Positions 8,124-16,107 of a stretch of 64,000 bases of DNA are shown piece by piece (positions within the stretch are counted from its first letter, which is position 1; every line of letters starts with the position of its first letter). Origin of the DNA: Christensenellaceae bacterium (GTDB lineage Bacteria > Bacillota > Clostridia > Christensenellales > Christensenellaceae); assembly GCA_022846035.1 (NCBI GenBank), contig AP025580.1, forward strand, positions 1,302,001-1,366,000. The letters run 5' to 3'. The translations under genes were made by a program, and so were the position numbers. Under the pieces are notes generated by a model, which worked only from the letters and a program-made list of their open reading frames with translations, searched no databases and was not told the origin of the DNA.

Positions 8124-9584
8124 TTACTGAATTTTCAGTTCAAACCAGAAAACGCTTCCCTTGCCCTCCACGCTGTCTACACCATAACGCGCGGCATGCA
8201 TATCCAGTATTCCCTTGACAATGGAAAGCCCCAGGCCCGTTCCCACAGACGCGCGTTTGTGCGTCTTGTCAACTTTATAATACCGCTCCCATATATATGG
8301 AAGCTGGTCTTTCGCAATGCCCTCGCCGTCGTCCTCCACTTCGACCCTGACGACCCCGTCTTTCGTTAGCTGACGTACCGTAATCCTCTTATCTTCCCCC
8401 GCATACGTAATCGCATTGTTAATCAGGTTATAGACCACCTGGCCCATCCGCGTCTCATCCGCTTCGACCATGATGTCCCCATCGCTTTCAAAGGCAATGC
8501 GATACCCTTCCTGTTCTTTCAGTTTGGCATAACGCAGCATGATGTCCCGTATCATCTGCGTCAGGTTGAAGCTAGTGATATTAGGCGCCTGCGTTCCCGA
8601 CTGAAGCTTGGAAAGGTCCATCACGTCGTTTACCAGCGTTGTCAGGCGTCTCGCCTCGTCGATAACAATTTGAACATTCTCCGGCGTATTTTCCCCGGGC
8701 AGATCCCGCATAACCTCAGCGTAGCCGGTGATCATCGTAAGCGGCGTGCGCAGGTCATGCGAAATATTCGCGATCAGCTCCCTCCGCAAATTATCGACCT
8801 TGGAAAGCTCGCGCGCGGCATAATTAAGCGTAGCCGCCAGCTCCGCGATTTCCCTGTAGCCCTCCCCCTCAAAACGCACGTCATATTCCGCTTTTGCTAA
8901 TTTTTTCGCGGCTTTGTTGATTTTTATAATCGGTTTGCCCACATGCCTTGAGATAATCAACGCAACAATGAGCGCGCAGCCGATCAAAATGAAAGTGATA
9001 TACAAAAGCTGGACTTTCAGTGTTTCCACCGTGGAATTGACAGGTGTAATCACCGAATTAAGCGCAAGCAGCATGGTCTGCCCATCCGATGTGGTAATCG
9101 TTTTGGTATAAATCATGCTCTCAACGACCCCGCTATCCGGCGGCGGAACATTCCCCATGAAGCGCTGCGTATCGTATTCGGTGCCCGAAAACTTTATCTG
9201 CGGCATAATCCGCAGAAGACTGCCGCCGTTTTCCTCTGTTTCCTTTGCCAGGATTGAGAACTGGAAAGCCGGCATTTTGTGGATGATACAATCCGGCATA
9301 ATATCCGACGTGTATACGTCCTCTCCGTCCATATCGGCGATGCGTACGCAGACATCGTATCGGTGAACGATACGCTCGATTAAGGTATCAATGTTCTCGT
9401 TATCGATATTCTGCTCGATTATTTGCGCCGCATCTTTGATTTCTCCCTGTTTGATCGCCTGGTAAAAATCATGCAGGAAAACAATCTGTGACAACCATAA
9501 CAAGACAATCATTACGGCTGCAAACAGCAGAATATATAGAAAAATTTTCCATTTGATACTGAGCTTCGCGTTTTTAGGCTTCAA
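8124..9584 (-). CDS. HAMP-containing sensor histidine kinase
   Basis: This 486-residue transmembrane kinase has two membrane segments (about 10-31 and 193-211) that frame an extracytoplasmic sensor of about 160 residues. A HAMP linker (about 212-265), an H box (LIANISHDLRTPLTM, about 272-286) and an ATPase domain with NLINNAITYA, EDDGEGI and VGTGLGLSIVKGI follow. The overall plan is like PhoR/VicK/VanS kinases, but the extracytoplasmic part gives no clear ligand. The gene overlaps its response regulator by 11 bases, and the two form one transcript ended by the hairpin at 8075-8105. Confidence 0.92.
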   Translation of the reverse strand: MKPKNAKLSIKWKIFLYILLFAAVMIVLLWLSQIVFLHDFYQAIKQGEIKDAAQIIEQNIDNENIDTLIERIVHRYDVCVRIADMDGEDVYTSDIMPDCIIHKMPAFQFSILAKETEENGGSLLRIMPQIKFSGTEYDTQRFMGNVPPPDSGVVESMIYTKTITTSDGQTMLLALNSVITPVNSTVETLKVQLLYITFILIGCALIVALIISRHVGKPIIKINKAAKKLAKAEYDVRFEGEGYREIAELAATLNYAARELSKVDNLRRELIANISHDLRTPLTMITGYAEVMRDLPGENTPENVQIVIDEARRLTTLVNDVMDLSKLQSGTQAPNITSFNLTQMIRDIMLRYAKLKEQEGYRIAFESDGDIMVEADETRMGQVVYNLINNAITYAGEDKRITVRQLTKDGVVRVEVEDDGEGIAKDQLPYIWERYYKVDKTHKRASVGTGLGLSIVKGILDMHAARYGVDSVEGKGSVFWFELKIQ

Positions 9585-10245
9585 AACGGTATCCGATTCC
9601 CCTTAACGTCACAATATAGTCACGGTAATTTCCCAGCGCGCTGCGCAACAGCTTAATATGCGTATCGAGCGTTCTGTCATCGCCGTAAAAATCATACCCC
9701 CACACTTCTGTAATCAATTTTTCCCGCGTGAGCGCGATCCCCTTGTTTTTTGCCAGGTAATACAAAAGCTCATATCCTTTCGGCGATAATTCCGCTTTGA
9801 CACCGTCTACGTAGACGAGCATAGCAGATATATCTATCACAACCCCGCCGAATTCAAGCAGTTGTTTTTCCCGTTCATTCTTTCCCACTCTGGATAGAAT
9901 AGCGCGCACGCGCATCATCAGCTCTTTTGGGGAAAATGGCTTGACGACATAATCGTCGACGCCCAGTTCAAAACCATGTATCTTATCATATTCTTCGCCG
10001 CGCGCCGAAAGCATGAGCACCGGCGTATCCTTTCCCATCTCCCGAATTTTGGAGCAAGCGGAAAAACCGTCGAGCTCAGGCATCATCACATCCATTATAA
10101 TCATGTCAAAATCATGCTTTTTGCACATTTCGACCGCTTCCATACCATCCGCCGCTTCCGCGATTTCATATCCCTCAAACTCGCCGTATTTTCGGATCAG
10201 CGAACGGATATTGCTTTCGTCGTCTACTACCAGGATTTTTTCCAT
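9574..10245 (-). CDS. OmpR/PhoB-family response regulator paired with the HAMP kinase
   Basis: This 223-residue response regulator has a receiver domain with the phospho-acceptor Asp in IIMDVMMPE, the signalling Ser in MLSAR and Lys in VKPFS. The winged helix of the PhoB type (about 125-223) contains LSPKGYELLYYLA, DDRTLDTHIKLLR and a GIGYRFEA end. It is the first gene of the operon with the HAMP kinase. Candidate targets cannot be read from sequence. Confidence 0.92.
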   Translation of the reverse strand: MEKILVVDDESNIRSLIRKYGEFEGYEIAEAADGMEAVEMCKKHDFDMIIMDVMMPELDGFSACSKIREMGKDTPVLMLSARGEEYDKIHGFELGVDDYVVKPFSPKELMMRVRAILSRVGKNEREKQLLEFGGVVIDISAMLVYVDGVKAELSPKGYELLYYLAKNKGIALTREKLITEVWGYDFYGDDRTLDTHIKLLRSALGNYRDYIVTLRGIGYRFEA

Positions 10246-10315
10246 CGTTAATACCGCCGTTTTTCTTTTATATTACTATAATAAACTACGAATGTGAACA
10301 ACAAGTGAAAGGCAG

Positions 10316-10348
10316 TTAAAAAAAGAGCGGCCGTAAGGCTGCTCTTTT
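10316..10348 (-). terminator. Bidirectional intrinsic terminator after the FGGY kinase gene
   Basis: AAAAGAGCGGCC and GGCTGCTCTTTT form a 12-bp stem (one wobble pair) around GTAA, directly after the kinase stop codon. The A and T flanks allow termination on either strand. It also shields the promoter region of the response regulator at 10245. Confidence 0.85.
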
Positions 10349-10350
10349 TT

Positions 10351-11832
10351 CTATTTCAATTTTGTTTGCTGCAAAAATGTCTGATACTGCCTGCCCATAT
10401 CCCCGCCGCACATGGGAATATATTCTTTGATCTCGCATGATCGTGCGCATACTTCCCTCGCTTCGCCCAGGTCCTTGAGCAATCCTCTGCCGATCCATTG
10501 TGTAAGCAGATTTCCGATCCCTGTCGCATCCGCCGGTCCGGCAAATATCTTTTTTCCAGTAAAATCAGCTGTCAGTTGATTTAGGAAATCATTCCGGCTT
10601 CCGCCGCCGATGATATGTATCCCGTCATACGAACGCTTTGTAAGCGTTTCGATTTTTTCCACCACATAGCGGTATTTGCATGCGAGGCTTTGCGTCACAA
10701 TACGCGCAAGCTCCGCATCGTTTTGAGGCGCATATCCGTTTTCCCTGCACAGCTCCGCTACAACCGCAGGCATATCCGTAGGCTCGAACAACCGTTCGTC
10801 ATCCGGATCAATGAATATGTTGTCGCAGCGCACCTGGCTCGCCATTTCCGCCAAGCCGGCAAAAGTATATTCCTTTCCCTGCTGCTTCCAGATACGTACG
10901 CACTCCTGCAGGATCCACAGCCCCATGACATTGCGGATATAGCGCACACGGTCCTGTACGCCGCCCTCGTTTCCAAATCCGGCTTCCATACTTTCTCGGG
11001 TCATGATCGGCTTCTTGAGTTCCGCCCCAACGAGCGACCAGGTTCCGCTGGAAATAAACAGAAAATCATCGTCGCCCCGCGCAGGTGTCGCCGCTACCGC
11101 AGACGCCGTATCATGCGCGCCTACCGCGTAAATATCCGCCGAGACCGTGTTTAGCTCGCTGCATATTTCGCGTGAAACCCGCCCGACCTTATCTCCCGGG
11201 CGTACGACCGGTGAAAATAAGTCTTGCCGCAGGCCATAGGCATGGAAAATATCGTCGTCCCATTTGTTTTCGAGAATGTTATATAAATTTGTCACACTGG
11301 CGATCGTATATTCCGTATACTTTTTCGCTCCAAGCAGATAGGAAAGATAATCCGGCACAAACAGCAGGTCCTCTGCTATCTTTACTATATCGCCGTCCTG
11401 TTCCATTGCCGCCAGAAGATGATAGCACGTTTCGAAGCGTGCAAATTGCTGCCCCGTTTTCTGATATACTTCAAACTTCGGCATCAGTTTATCAGCGCGC
11501 TCGATCCAGCCCTCCGTTCTGCTGTCGCGGTAATTACGCGGCGTCTCCAGCATAGTACCGTTCTTTGTAAGCAATGCATAATCGTTACACCAGGAGTCGA
11601 TGGCAACAGACTCTATTTTGCCGTCAAACGCCTTTTGCGCAATTTGGTAGCCCGTTTTGATCTCGTCAAATATCCGCAGGAAATCCCAATACGCCCGTCC
11701 TTTTAAAAGTACGATCCTGTTGGGGAACTTATAGACAGGCGTAAAAGCCGCTTTTCCGTTTTCAAGCGATCCGACAAACAGCTTCCCGCCGCTTCCTCCA
11801 AGGTCGACCGCCAGCGCCAGGTTCTGGTTCAT
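10351..11832 (-). CDS. FGGY-family sugar kinase, L-rhamnulokinase/L-fuculokinase-like
   Basis: This 493-residue kinase most resembles RhaB. It has an N-terminal phosphate-binding motif VDLGGSGGK, a YRDSRT substrate-loop motif, ISSGTWSLVG in the middle, and a C-terminal GGGSRNDFLNQLTAD plus GPADATGIGN motif. RhaB-type enzymes phosphorylate a ketose or deoxyketose at O1, making the substrate of a FucA/RhaD-type aldolase. That is just what the preceding gene encodes, and the two overlap by one base (TGATG). No rhaA or fucI isomerase and no transporter is present in the cluster, so the sugar cannot be named and may reach the pathway already as a ketose. Confidence 0.85.
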   Translation of the reverse strand: MNQNLALAVDLGGSGGKLFVGSLENGKAAFTPVYKFPNRIVLLKGRAYWDFLRIFDEIKTGYQIAQKAFDGKIESVAIDSWCNDYALLTKNGTMLETPRNYRDSRTEGWIERADKLMPKFEVYQKTGQQFARFETCYHLLAAMEQDGDIVKIAEDLLFVPDYLSYLLGAKKYTEYTIASVTNLYNILENKWDDDIFHAYGLRQDLFSPVVRPGDKVGRVSREICSELNTVSADIYAVGAHDTASAVAATPARGDDDFLFISSGTWSLVGAELKKPIMTRESMEAGFGNEGGVQDRVRYIRNVMGLWILQECVRIWKQQGKEYTFAGLAEMASQVRCDNIFIDPDDERLFEPTDMPAVVAELCRENGYAPQNDAELARIVTQSLACKYRYVVEKIETLTKRSYDGIHIIGGGSRNDFLNQLTADFTGKKIFAGPADATGIGNLLTQWIGRGLLKDLGEAREVCARSCEIKEYIPMCGGDMGRQYQTFLQQTKLK

Positions 11833-12464
11833 CAGTCTTCGACTTTTGCCGCCGCCATTCTGACTGCGCTCTCAAAAATATTTGCCATAGCGTCGCATTC
11901 CACGCGTTCTACGATGCTGTATGCCTTATTGAGCGTCGGCCCTGCCGCAACAATACCATGCTGCGGTAAAATGCCTTCCAGGCCCATCTTTTGCGCCCGC
12001 TCGCGGTTTGCCATAAAATATTCGTTTGTTTTAATGGCGAGGTCCTCCGTATAGGCCCATGCCTGATGAATCACGCCGCAGTCGCCCATCTTCATCGTCG
12101 CTTCCGTTACGGAAGGGATCGGTTTACTGAAAGCGGCAAAACACATCGTGAACTGCGGATGCGCATGGATAACTGCTCCAAATTCCGGAAAATTCTTTAA
12201 AAGCAGCGTGTGCATCCTGCTTTCGCGGGAAAGTTTCTGCGTTCCCTCAATAATATTGCCCTCATAATCGATGATCATCAGGTCTTCCGGATTGATACGG
12301 CAACGGTGATGTTCAGACATCATCGACGGCGTGATCAATACGCGGTTGTCCGCAACGCGCATGGAAACATTTCCTCCCGCCGCGTTGGTAAGCTTGCGGT
12401 CGTACAGGTATTTGATGATTTCTAGCATTTCTTTTCTTTGTTCCATGTAAGACAATTCACACAT
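11832..12464 (-). CDS. Class II (FucA-type) sugar-phosphate aldolase, short form
   Basis: This 210-residue zinc aldolase belongs to the L-fuculose-1-phosphate/L-rhamnulose-1-phosphate family and has a normal length with no tail. Zinc and catalytic residues are Glu81, His100 and His102 (in IHAHPQ) and His169 (in PQHGIV), the same spacing as in the long aldolase at 2913-3788. It probably splits a ketose 1-phosphate made by the adjoining FGGY kinase to DHAP and a short aldehyde such as lactaldehyde. AGGAG lies eight bases before the ATG. It lies 26 bases downstream of the pfkB-type gene and overlaps the FGGY kinase start. Confidence 0.87.
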   Translation of the reverse strand: MCELSYMEQRKEMLEIIKYLYDRKLTNAAGGNVSMRVADNRVLITPSMMSEHHRCRINPEDLMIIDYEGNIIEGTQKLSRESRMHTLLLKNFPEFGAVIHAHPQFTMCFAAFSKPIPSVTEATMKMGDCGVIHQAWAYTEDLAIKTNEYFMANRERAQKMGLEGILPQHGIVAAGPTLNKAYSIVERVECDAMANIFESAVRMAAAKVED

Positions 12465-12490
12465 TTTGATTTCTCCTGTTCTATTTCAAA

Positions 12491-13417
12491 TTATAATTCT
12501 TCGATTACGACGTCTCTCTGCAGCTCTTTGGCCTTTTCAATGTCAAAGCCGACTGTCTGGTTACTCATTGCGCAGGTTGCGGAAAGTGCTGTTGAAAACG
12601 CAAGCATTTCCCGCACAGGCATCTGCGTATATTCCAGGCAGTAAATAAGGCCTGTAAGCAACGCGTCGCCGCAGCCTGCCGTATTTCCGACCGATACCTT
12701 AAGGCCATGCCCACGGTAAGTTTTTCCATCATAACGGAATACCCAGCCGTCCGCCCCCATGGAAACCATGATAACAGGAATATCCGGCAGCTCGCCCAGC
12801 GCCTCTACCACGCCGTTAACGTCACATACGTTCCGCCCCACGAGCTCTGACAGTTCTTCCAGGTTTGGTTTAATCATATAAGGCGCATATTCTATTCCCT
12901 TTTTCATAAAAGCGCCTGAGCTGTCCAGATAAAGCTTGAGGCCCATTTTCCTGGCCATCTGCAGCAGCTTTACCTGCACCTCCTTATCCTCTACATTCGA
13001 AGCGTCGCCCGCGATCACAAGAATATCGCCTTGCTGCATATCCCGTTCCATCATATGCAGCAGCTCTTGTGTCATCTCTTCCGTCAGCGTCGTACCGCGT
13101 TCCGCCATGAAAGTACAATTTCTATCGTTATCAACTACCAGATAGTTGGTTCTGGATTCAGGCGTTTCATACCAAAGATATTTTGTCTGCGCACCGGACG
13201 CCTCTAAAATATCAATGATCTCTTTTCCGGTACTTCCGAAAGCAACGCCAAAGGTACGGTTTTCCACCCCAAGCAGCGAAAAATTATACGCCAGATGCGT
13301 TCCTTTTCCGCCCATGCATTTCTCCGTTTTTTTGATCCGGTTCATGCAGTCGATATTGAGCGCATCCAGATAGATAATTTTATCCATTGCAGGATTCAGT
13401 GTCACTGTATTGATCAT
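12491..13417 (-). CDS. PfkB-family kinase, 1-phosphofructokinase/tagatose-6-phosphate kinase-like
   Basis: This 308-residue ribokinase-fold kinase has the FruK/LacC pattern. The N-terminus carries NTVTLNPAMDK, and the substrate motif is GGKGTHLAYN, where most relatives have GGKGxN. The C-terminal ATP/catalytic motif is NTAGCGDALLTG, with the base Asp in GCGD. It would phosphorylate a sugar phosphate to a bisphosphate, or a deoxyketose. It is first in an operon with a FucA-type aldolase and an FGGY kinase, so it may prepare or drain an intermediate of that route. TAGGAG lies five bases before the ATG. The substrate is not recognisable. Confidence 0.83.
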   Translation of the reverse strand: MINTVTLNPAMDKIIYLDALNIDCMNRIKKTEKCMGGKGTHLAYNFSLLGVENRTFGVAFGSTGKEIIDILEASGAQTKYLWYETPESRTNYLVVDNDRNCTFMAERGTTLTEEMTQELLHMMERDMQQGDILVIAGDASNVEDKEVQVKLLQMARKMGLKLYLDSSGAFMKKGIEYAPYMIKPNLEELSELVGRNVCDVNGVVEALGELPDIPVIMVSMGADGWVFRYDGKTYRGHGLKVSVGNTAGCGDALLTGLIYCLEYTQMPVREMLAFSTALSATCAMSNQTVGFDIEKAKELQRDVVIEEL

Positions 13418-13458
13418 AATTACTCCTAATTATCTGTAAAATCTTTTATCTTCTCATA

Positions 13459-13487
13459 TTGTATTGTGCCTGCCAATATGATAAAAT
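13459..13487 (+). promoter_or_regulatory. Predicted promoter of tRNA-Leu(UAA)
   Basis: TTGTAT (13459-13464) and TAAAAT (13482-13487) are spaced by 17 bases and end 26 bases before the tRNA. The same 96-base gap must also hold the divergent promoter of the pfkB-type gene, which I could not place with confidence. Confidence 0.55.
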
Positions 13488-13513
13488 AGGAAAGCAGTTT
13501 TAAAGAACCGCAT

Positions 13514-13602
13514 GCCGGAGTGGCGGAACTGGCAGACGCACAGGACTTAAAATCCTGCGGGAGTTAAACCCCGTACCGGTTCGATCCCGGTCTTCGGCAC
13601 CA
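13514..13602 (+). tRNA. tRNA-Leu(UAA)
   Basis: This is a class II tRNA with a long variable arm. The acceptor stem GCCGGAG/CTTCGGC has one wobble pair. The anticodon loop CTTAAAA reads UAA, the T-loop is GGTTCGATCCC, and CCA is encoded. It stands alone on the plus strand between metabolic genes on the minus strand. Confidence 0.97.
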
Positions 13603-13605
13603 CGT

Positions 13606-13635
13606 CGGAGCAAAGTTCGCTTTGCTCCGATTTTC
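13606..13635 (+). terminator. Intrinsic terminator of tRNA-Leu(UAA)
   Basis: CGGAGCAAAG and CTTTGCTCCG form a perfect 10-bp stem on a TTCG tetraloop. ATTTTCATTTT follows immediately after the tRNA. Confidence 0.9.
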
Positions 13636-13644
13636 ATTTTCCTG

Positions 13645-13673
13645 AAAAGCCCGATACATTCGCACCGGGCTTT
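13645..13673 (-). terminator. Intrinsic terminator of the OYE-type flavoenzyme gene
   Basis: AAAGCCCG (13646-13653) pairs with CGGGCTTT (13666-13673). On the minus strand a short U run follows. It lies 12 bases after the flavoenzyme stop. Confidence 0.7.
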
Positions 13674-13684
13674 ACTTCATTCAA

Positions 13685-14926
13685 TCAGGTATGATTCTGT
13701 GTCAGTCTGCCTTTTTCTTTGCGCAAATTGACAAGCACATCCGTGTAGTATTTATTATAGGTGCAGCAGCCGATCCTTTCCTGCCTGATCAGCAGTTCCA
13801 GGCAGTTGTCGCACAGGGTGCAGAAATGAATATCGTCTTCCTGGCCCTGTTCCAGTTTCTTTGGCAGAAGCGGGTCAGCAAACGACTGACGGCCGAGACC
13901 GATCATATCGACAATACCCTTGTCGATGTTCTTTGCCCCTACCTTGAACATCGTGTTTTCTTTCGGGTCCACCATCTGAAGATTCTTATTTCCTTTACCC
14001 CATACGGAATAATTGGAACCAATCAAAATGGTTTCCGGTTTCAGCACTTTCTTAAACTCTTTCTGCCAATACGGATGCAGGTAGGCAATATACGGATAGT
14101 TCTTTTCCGCCTGTGTCAGCGTAACCGTGATGGACGGGCTTCCTGCCGACTGCACAATATACTGCGCTCCGCGCTCCTCGAGGCCTTTGATCAGGTCAAG
14201 CGGCTCTGTCAGATCCATGATCGGAGAATCCGGACCTTCCGTACCAAACCCGCCCGGAAAGCCTTCCCACGCGGATACTTTGGAACCGATCAGGAAGTTC
14301 TTATCATTAATTTCTTTCGAGATTCTTTCATACAGATCGAACGCAAAACGTCTCCTGTTCTCCCAGCTTCCGCCGTATTTCCATTTGCGCGTATTAAACG
14401 GGCGCAGGATCTGTGAACCAAGATAACCATGGCACAGCTTCATATCAATACCATCCGCCCCGACATCATGCGCGATCTTTGCCGCCAACACAAAGTCATC
14501 CATGATTTTATCTACCTCTTCTTCGGAAAGCAAATCTCCGCCATAGGTATAAGACGGGCAGACCGTTACTCTTCTCGAAAAATTCGGATTACTGAGCTCT
14601 CCGGAATGCGTCAGCTGAAATACGCACAGCGTATCTTTATTTACTTCCTTTAGTTTCTTCATGAAGTTTGTGAGCGCGGGAACATTTTTCTCCATGATCA
14701 TCAGCTGGTTTGCGCGCGAACGGCTCTCCTGCGTGATAGAAATCGCTTCCAGGTCGATAAGGCCCCAATCGCCTTTATACAGATTCTCATACCTCTGGTA
14801 CGTAAGATCTGTCGGATTTCCATCCGCATCCGCATCCGTACATTCCATTGCCTGTACAAAAAATCTGTTTTTACATTCTCTTTCACCAATCTTGATTGGC
14901 GCAAGCAGCGTATCCTTATAGCTCAT
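13685..14926 (-). CDS. Old-yellow-enzyme-type flavin oxidoreductase with Fe-S cysteine motif, short form
   Basis: This 413-residue protein is an NADH:flavin oxidoreductase/OYE TIM barrel. Signatures include NRFFVQAMECTD near the start, QLTHSGE, CHGYLGSQILRPFNTR, YGGSWENRRRF and MIGLGRQSFADP. After the barrel comes a cluster-type motif, CTLCDNC with a further CC about ten residues on, like the 4Fe-4S site of 2,4-dienoyl-CoA reductase and trimethylamine dehydrogenase. Those relatives are about 640-730 residues and carry a C-terminal FAD/NADPH domain, which is absent here, so electrons must come from a partner. GGGAGG lies seven bases upstream of the ATG. The gene follows the second deoR gene by 80 bases and is presumably repressed with it. 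The substrate is unknown. Confidence 0.85.
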   Translation of the reverse strand: MSYKDTLLAPIKIGERECKNRFFVQAMECTDADADGNPTDLTYQRYENLYKGDWGLIDLEAISITQESRSRANQLMIMEKNVPALTNFMKKLKEVNKDTLCVFQLTHSGELSNPNFSRRVTVCPSYTYGGDLLSEEEVDKIMDDFVLAAKIAHDVGADGIDMKLCHGYLGSQILRPFNTRKWKYGGSWENRRRFAFDLYERISKEINDKNFLIGSKVSAWEGFPGGFGTEGPDSPIMDLTEPLDLIKGLEERGAQYIVQSAGSPSITVTLTQAEKNYPYIAYLHPYWQKEFKKVLKPETILIGSNYSVWGKGNKNLQMVDPKENTMFKVGAKNIDKGIVDMIGLGRQSFADPLLPKKLEQGQEDDIHFCTLCDNCLELLIRQERIGCCTYNKYYTDVLVNLRKEKGRLTQNHT

Positions 14927-15006
14927 TATTTTTCCTCCCTTAATACATTAGTCGTTCATATGTTACCTTCTTTGATTTCTTTTGAAAGAAATACTAAAAC
15001 TATTTA

Positions 15007-15789
15007 TTATTTTTTATAATCACAGCATACAATATCCATGTGGTCGTTCGTTTCGCATAACTGGTCTATGTAGTGCGGATCCGGAATTCGGTCGCAAATC
15101 AGCATATCGCACGTATCCAGGCCCGCCAGCTTGACCGGTCCCGTCTTTTCGAATTTGGTATGGTCCACCACGCAATATGTCTTCTGACTGGCGCGCATCA
15201 TGTTTCGTTTGAACGCCGCTTCGTTCATACTCCCATCGGTAAGTCCATATTCGATGGATAAACCATGACAGGATACAAACGCCTTATCAGGTATAAATTC
15301 CATACTCATGTGGTTGGCGAGCGAGCCCGAAAGGGACATATTTTTTTTATTGAAAGCGCCGCCGCTGCAAATTACCGTTACGTTGTTATCAATCGACGCC
15401 GAAAGTTGCAATATGCCAACGGAATTGGTAAGCAAGGTAACATTCTTATCCTTATCAATATACCGCATAATATTGATAAGCGTTGAGCTATTGTCCACAT
15501 AAATCGTATCATTTTCGTCCACATACTGCGCCGCCTTTTTGCAAAGCGCAAGCTTTGTTGTGTAATTCTGCATTTCCCGTACAAAGACAGGATATTCTAA
15601 TTCCTTTTTCTCCCCCATGACTGCGCCGCCATGCGTACGCACAAGCAGACCCTGTAATTCAAGATCCCGCAGGTCGCGCCGAATGGTTTCCGGTACAACG
15701 CGAAGCATATCAGCCAGTTCATTGACTTCTGCTTTTCCGTTGGATTCCAACAGCTCTATAATTTTGCTTTTTCGTTCTGCCGCCAGCAT
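15007..15789 (-). CDS. DeoR-family transcriptional repressor (second copy)
   Basis: This 260-residue repressor has an N-terminal DeoR helix-turn-helix (about 5-57, PETIRRDLRDLELQG) and a C-terminal sugar-phosphate-sensing domain (DNSSTLINI, CSGGAFN, VDHTKF). It is distinct in sequence from the copy at 4123. GGAGG is seven bases before the ATG. It is first in an operon with the OYE-type gene. Its promoter is overlain by TTTGTTT-type repeats, which suggests autoregulation. It may also act on the pfkB-aldolase-FGGY operon about 1.6 kb downstream, which is inference because I see no matching repeat there. Confidence 0.9.
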   Translation of the reverse strand: MLAAERKSKIIELLESNGKAEVNELADMLRVVPETIRRDLRDLELQGLLVRTHGGAVMGEKKELEYPVFVREMQNYTTKLALCKKAAQYVDENDTIYVDNSSTLINIMRYIDKDKNVTLLTNSVGILQLSASIDNNVTVICSGGAFNKKNMSLSGSLANHMSMEFIPDKAFVSCHGLSIEYGLTDGSMNEAAFKRNMMRASQKTYCVVDHTKFEKTGPVKLAGLDTCDMLICDRIPDPHYIDQLCETNDHMDIVCCDYKK

Positions 15790-15839
15790 GAAAGCGCCTC
15801 CACAGTCATTCTGTCCCTAATAAATCTAACAAGCCCGAA

Positions 15840-15898
15840 TTTGTTTGTTTTGGTTTGTTTTTGCCCGTTTCTATTATCATATTATACAAACAAAAAAA
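15840..15898. promoter_or_regulatory. TTTGTTT-type repeats around the second deoR promoter, candidate operators
   Basis: Plus-strand TTTGTTT units occur at about 15840-15860 (TTGTTTGTTTTGGTTTGTTT), just downstream of the predicted transcription start. The inverted form CAAACAAA lies in the spacer between -35 and -10 (about 15887-15894). The two arrays flank the -10 box. Such paired repeats suit a DeoR-family oligomer blocking its own promoter; the assignment is inference. Confidence 0.45.
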
Positions 15899-15904
15899 TG
15901 TCAA
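15876..15904 (-). promoter_or_regulatory. Predicted sigma-A promoter of the second deoR-type gene
   Basis: On the minus strand a perfect TTGACA (15899-15904) and TATGAT (15876-15881) are spaced by 17 bases, about 80 bases upstream of the ATG. Confidence 0.75.
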
Positions 15905-15978
15905 TAGGTTTTTGCGATTTACCATTCATATGCACCATTCTATATTTCGGCATACCAGTCGATTATATCCACACATAA

Positions 15979-16013
15979 CAAAAACGGACAATACATAATG
16001 TATTGTCCGTTTT
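15979..16013 (-). terminator. Intrinsic terminator of tRNA-Leu(CAG)
   Basis: AAAACGGACAATACAT and its complement form a near-perfect stem of about 14 bp directly after the tRNA. A U-rich tail follows on the minus strand. Confidence 0.85.
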
Positions 16014-16014
16014 C

Positions 16015-16101
16015 TGGTGCGGATAACAGGAGTTGAACCTGCATGAAGTTGCCTTCACACGGACCTGAACCGTGCGCGTCTGCCAATTCCGCCATATCCG
16101 C
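16015..16101 (-). tRNA. tRNA-Leu(CAG)
   Basis: This is a class II tRNA with a long variable arm. The acceptor stem GCGGATA/TATCCGC is perfect, the anticodon loop TTCAGGT reads CAG, the T-arm is GGTTCAACTCC, and CCA is encoded. Confidence 0.97.
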
Positions 16102-16107
16102 GATGAT

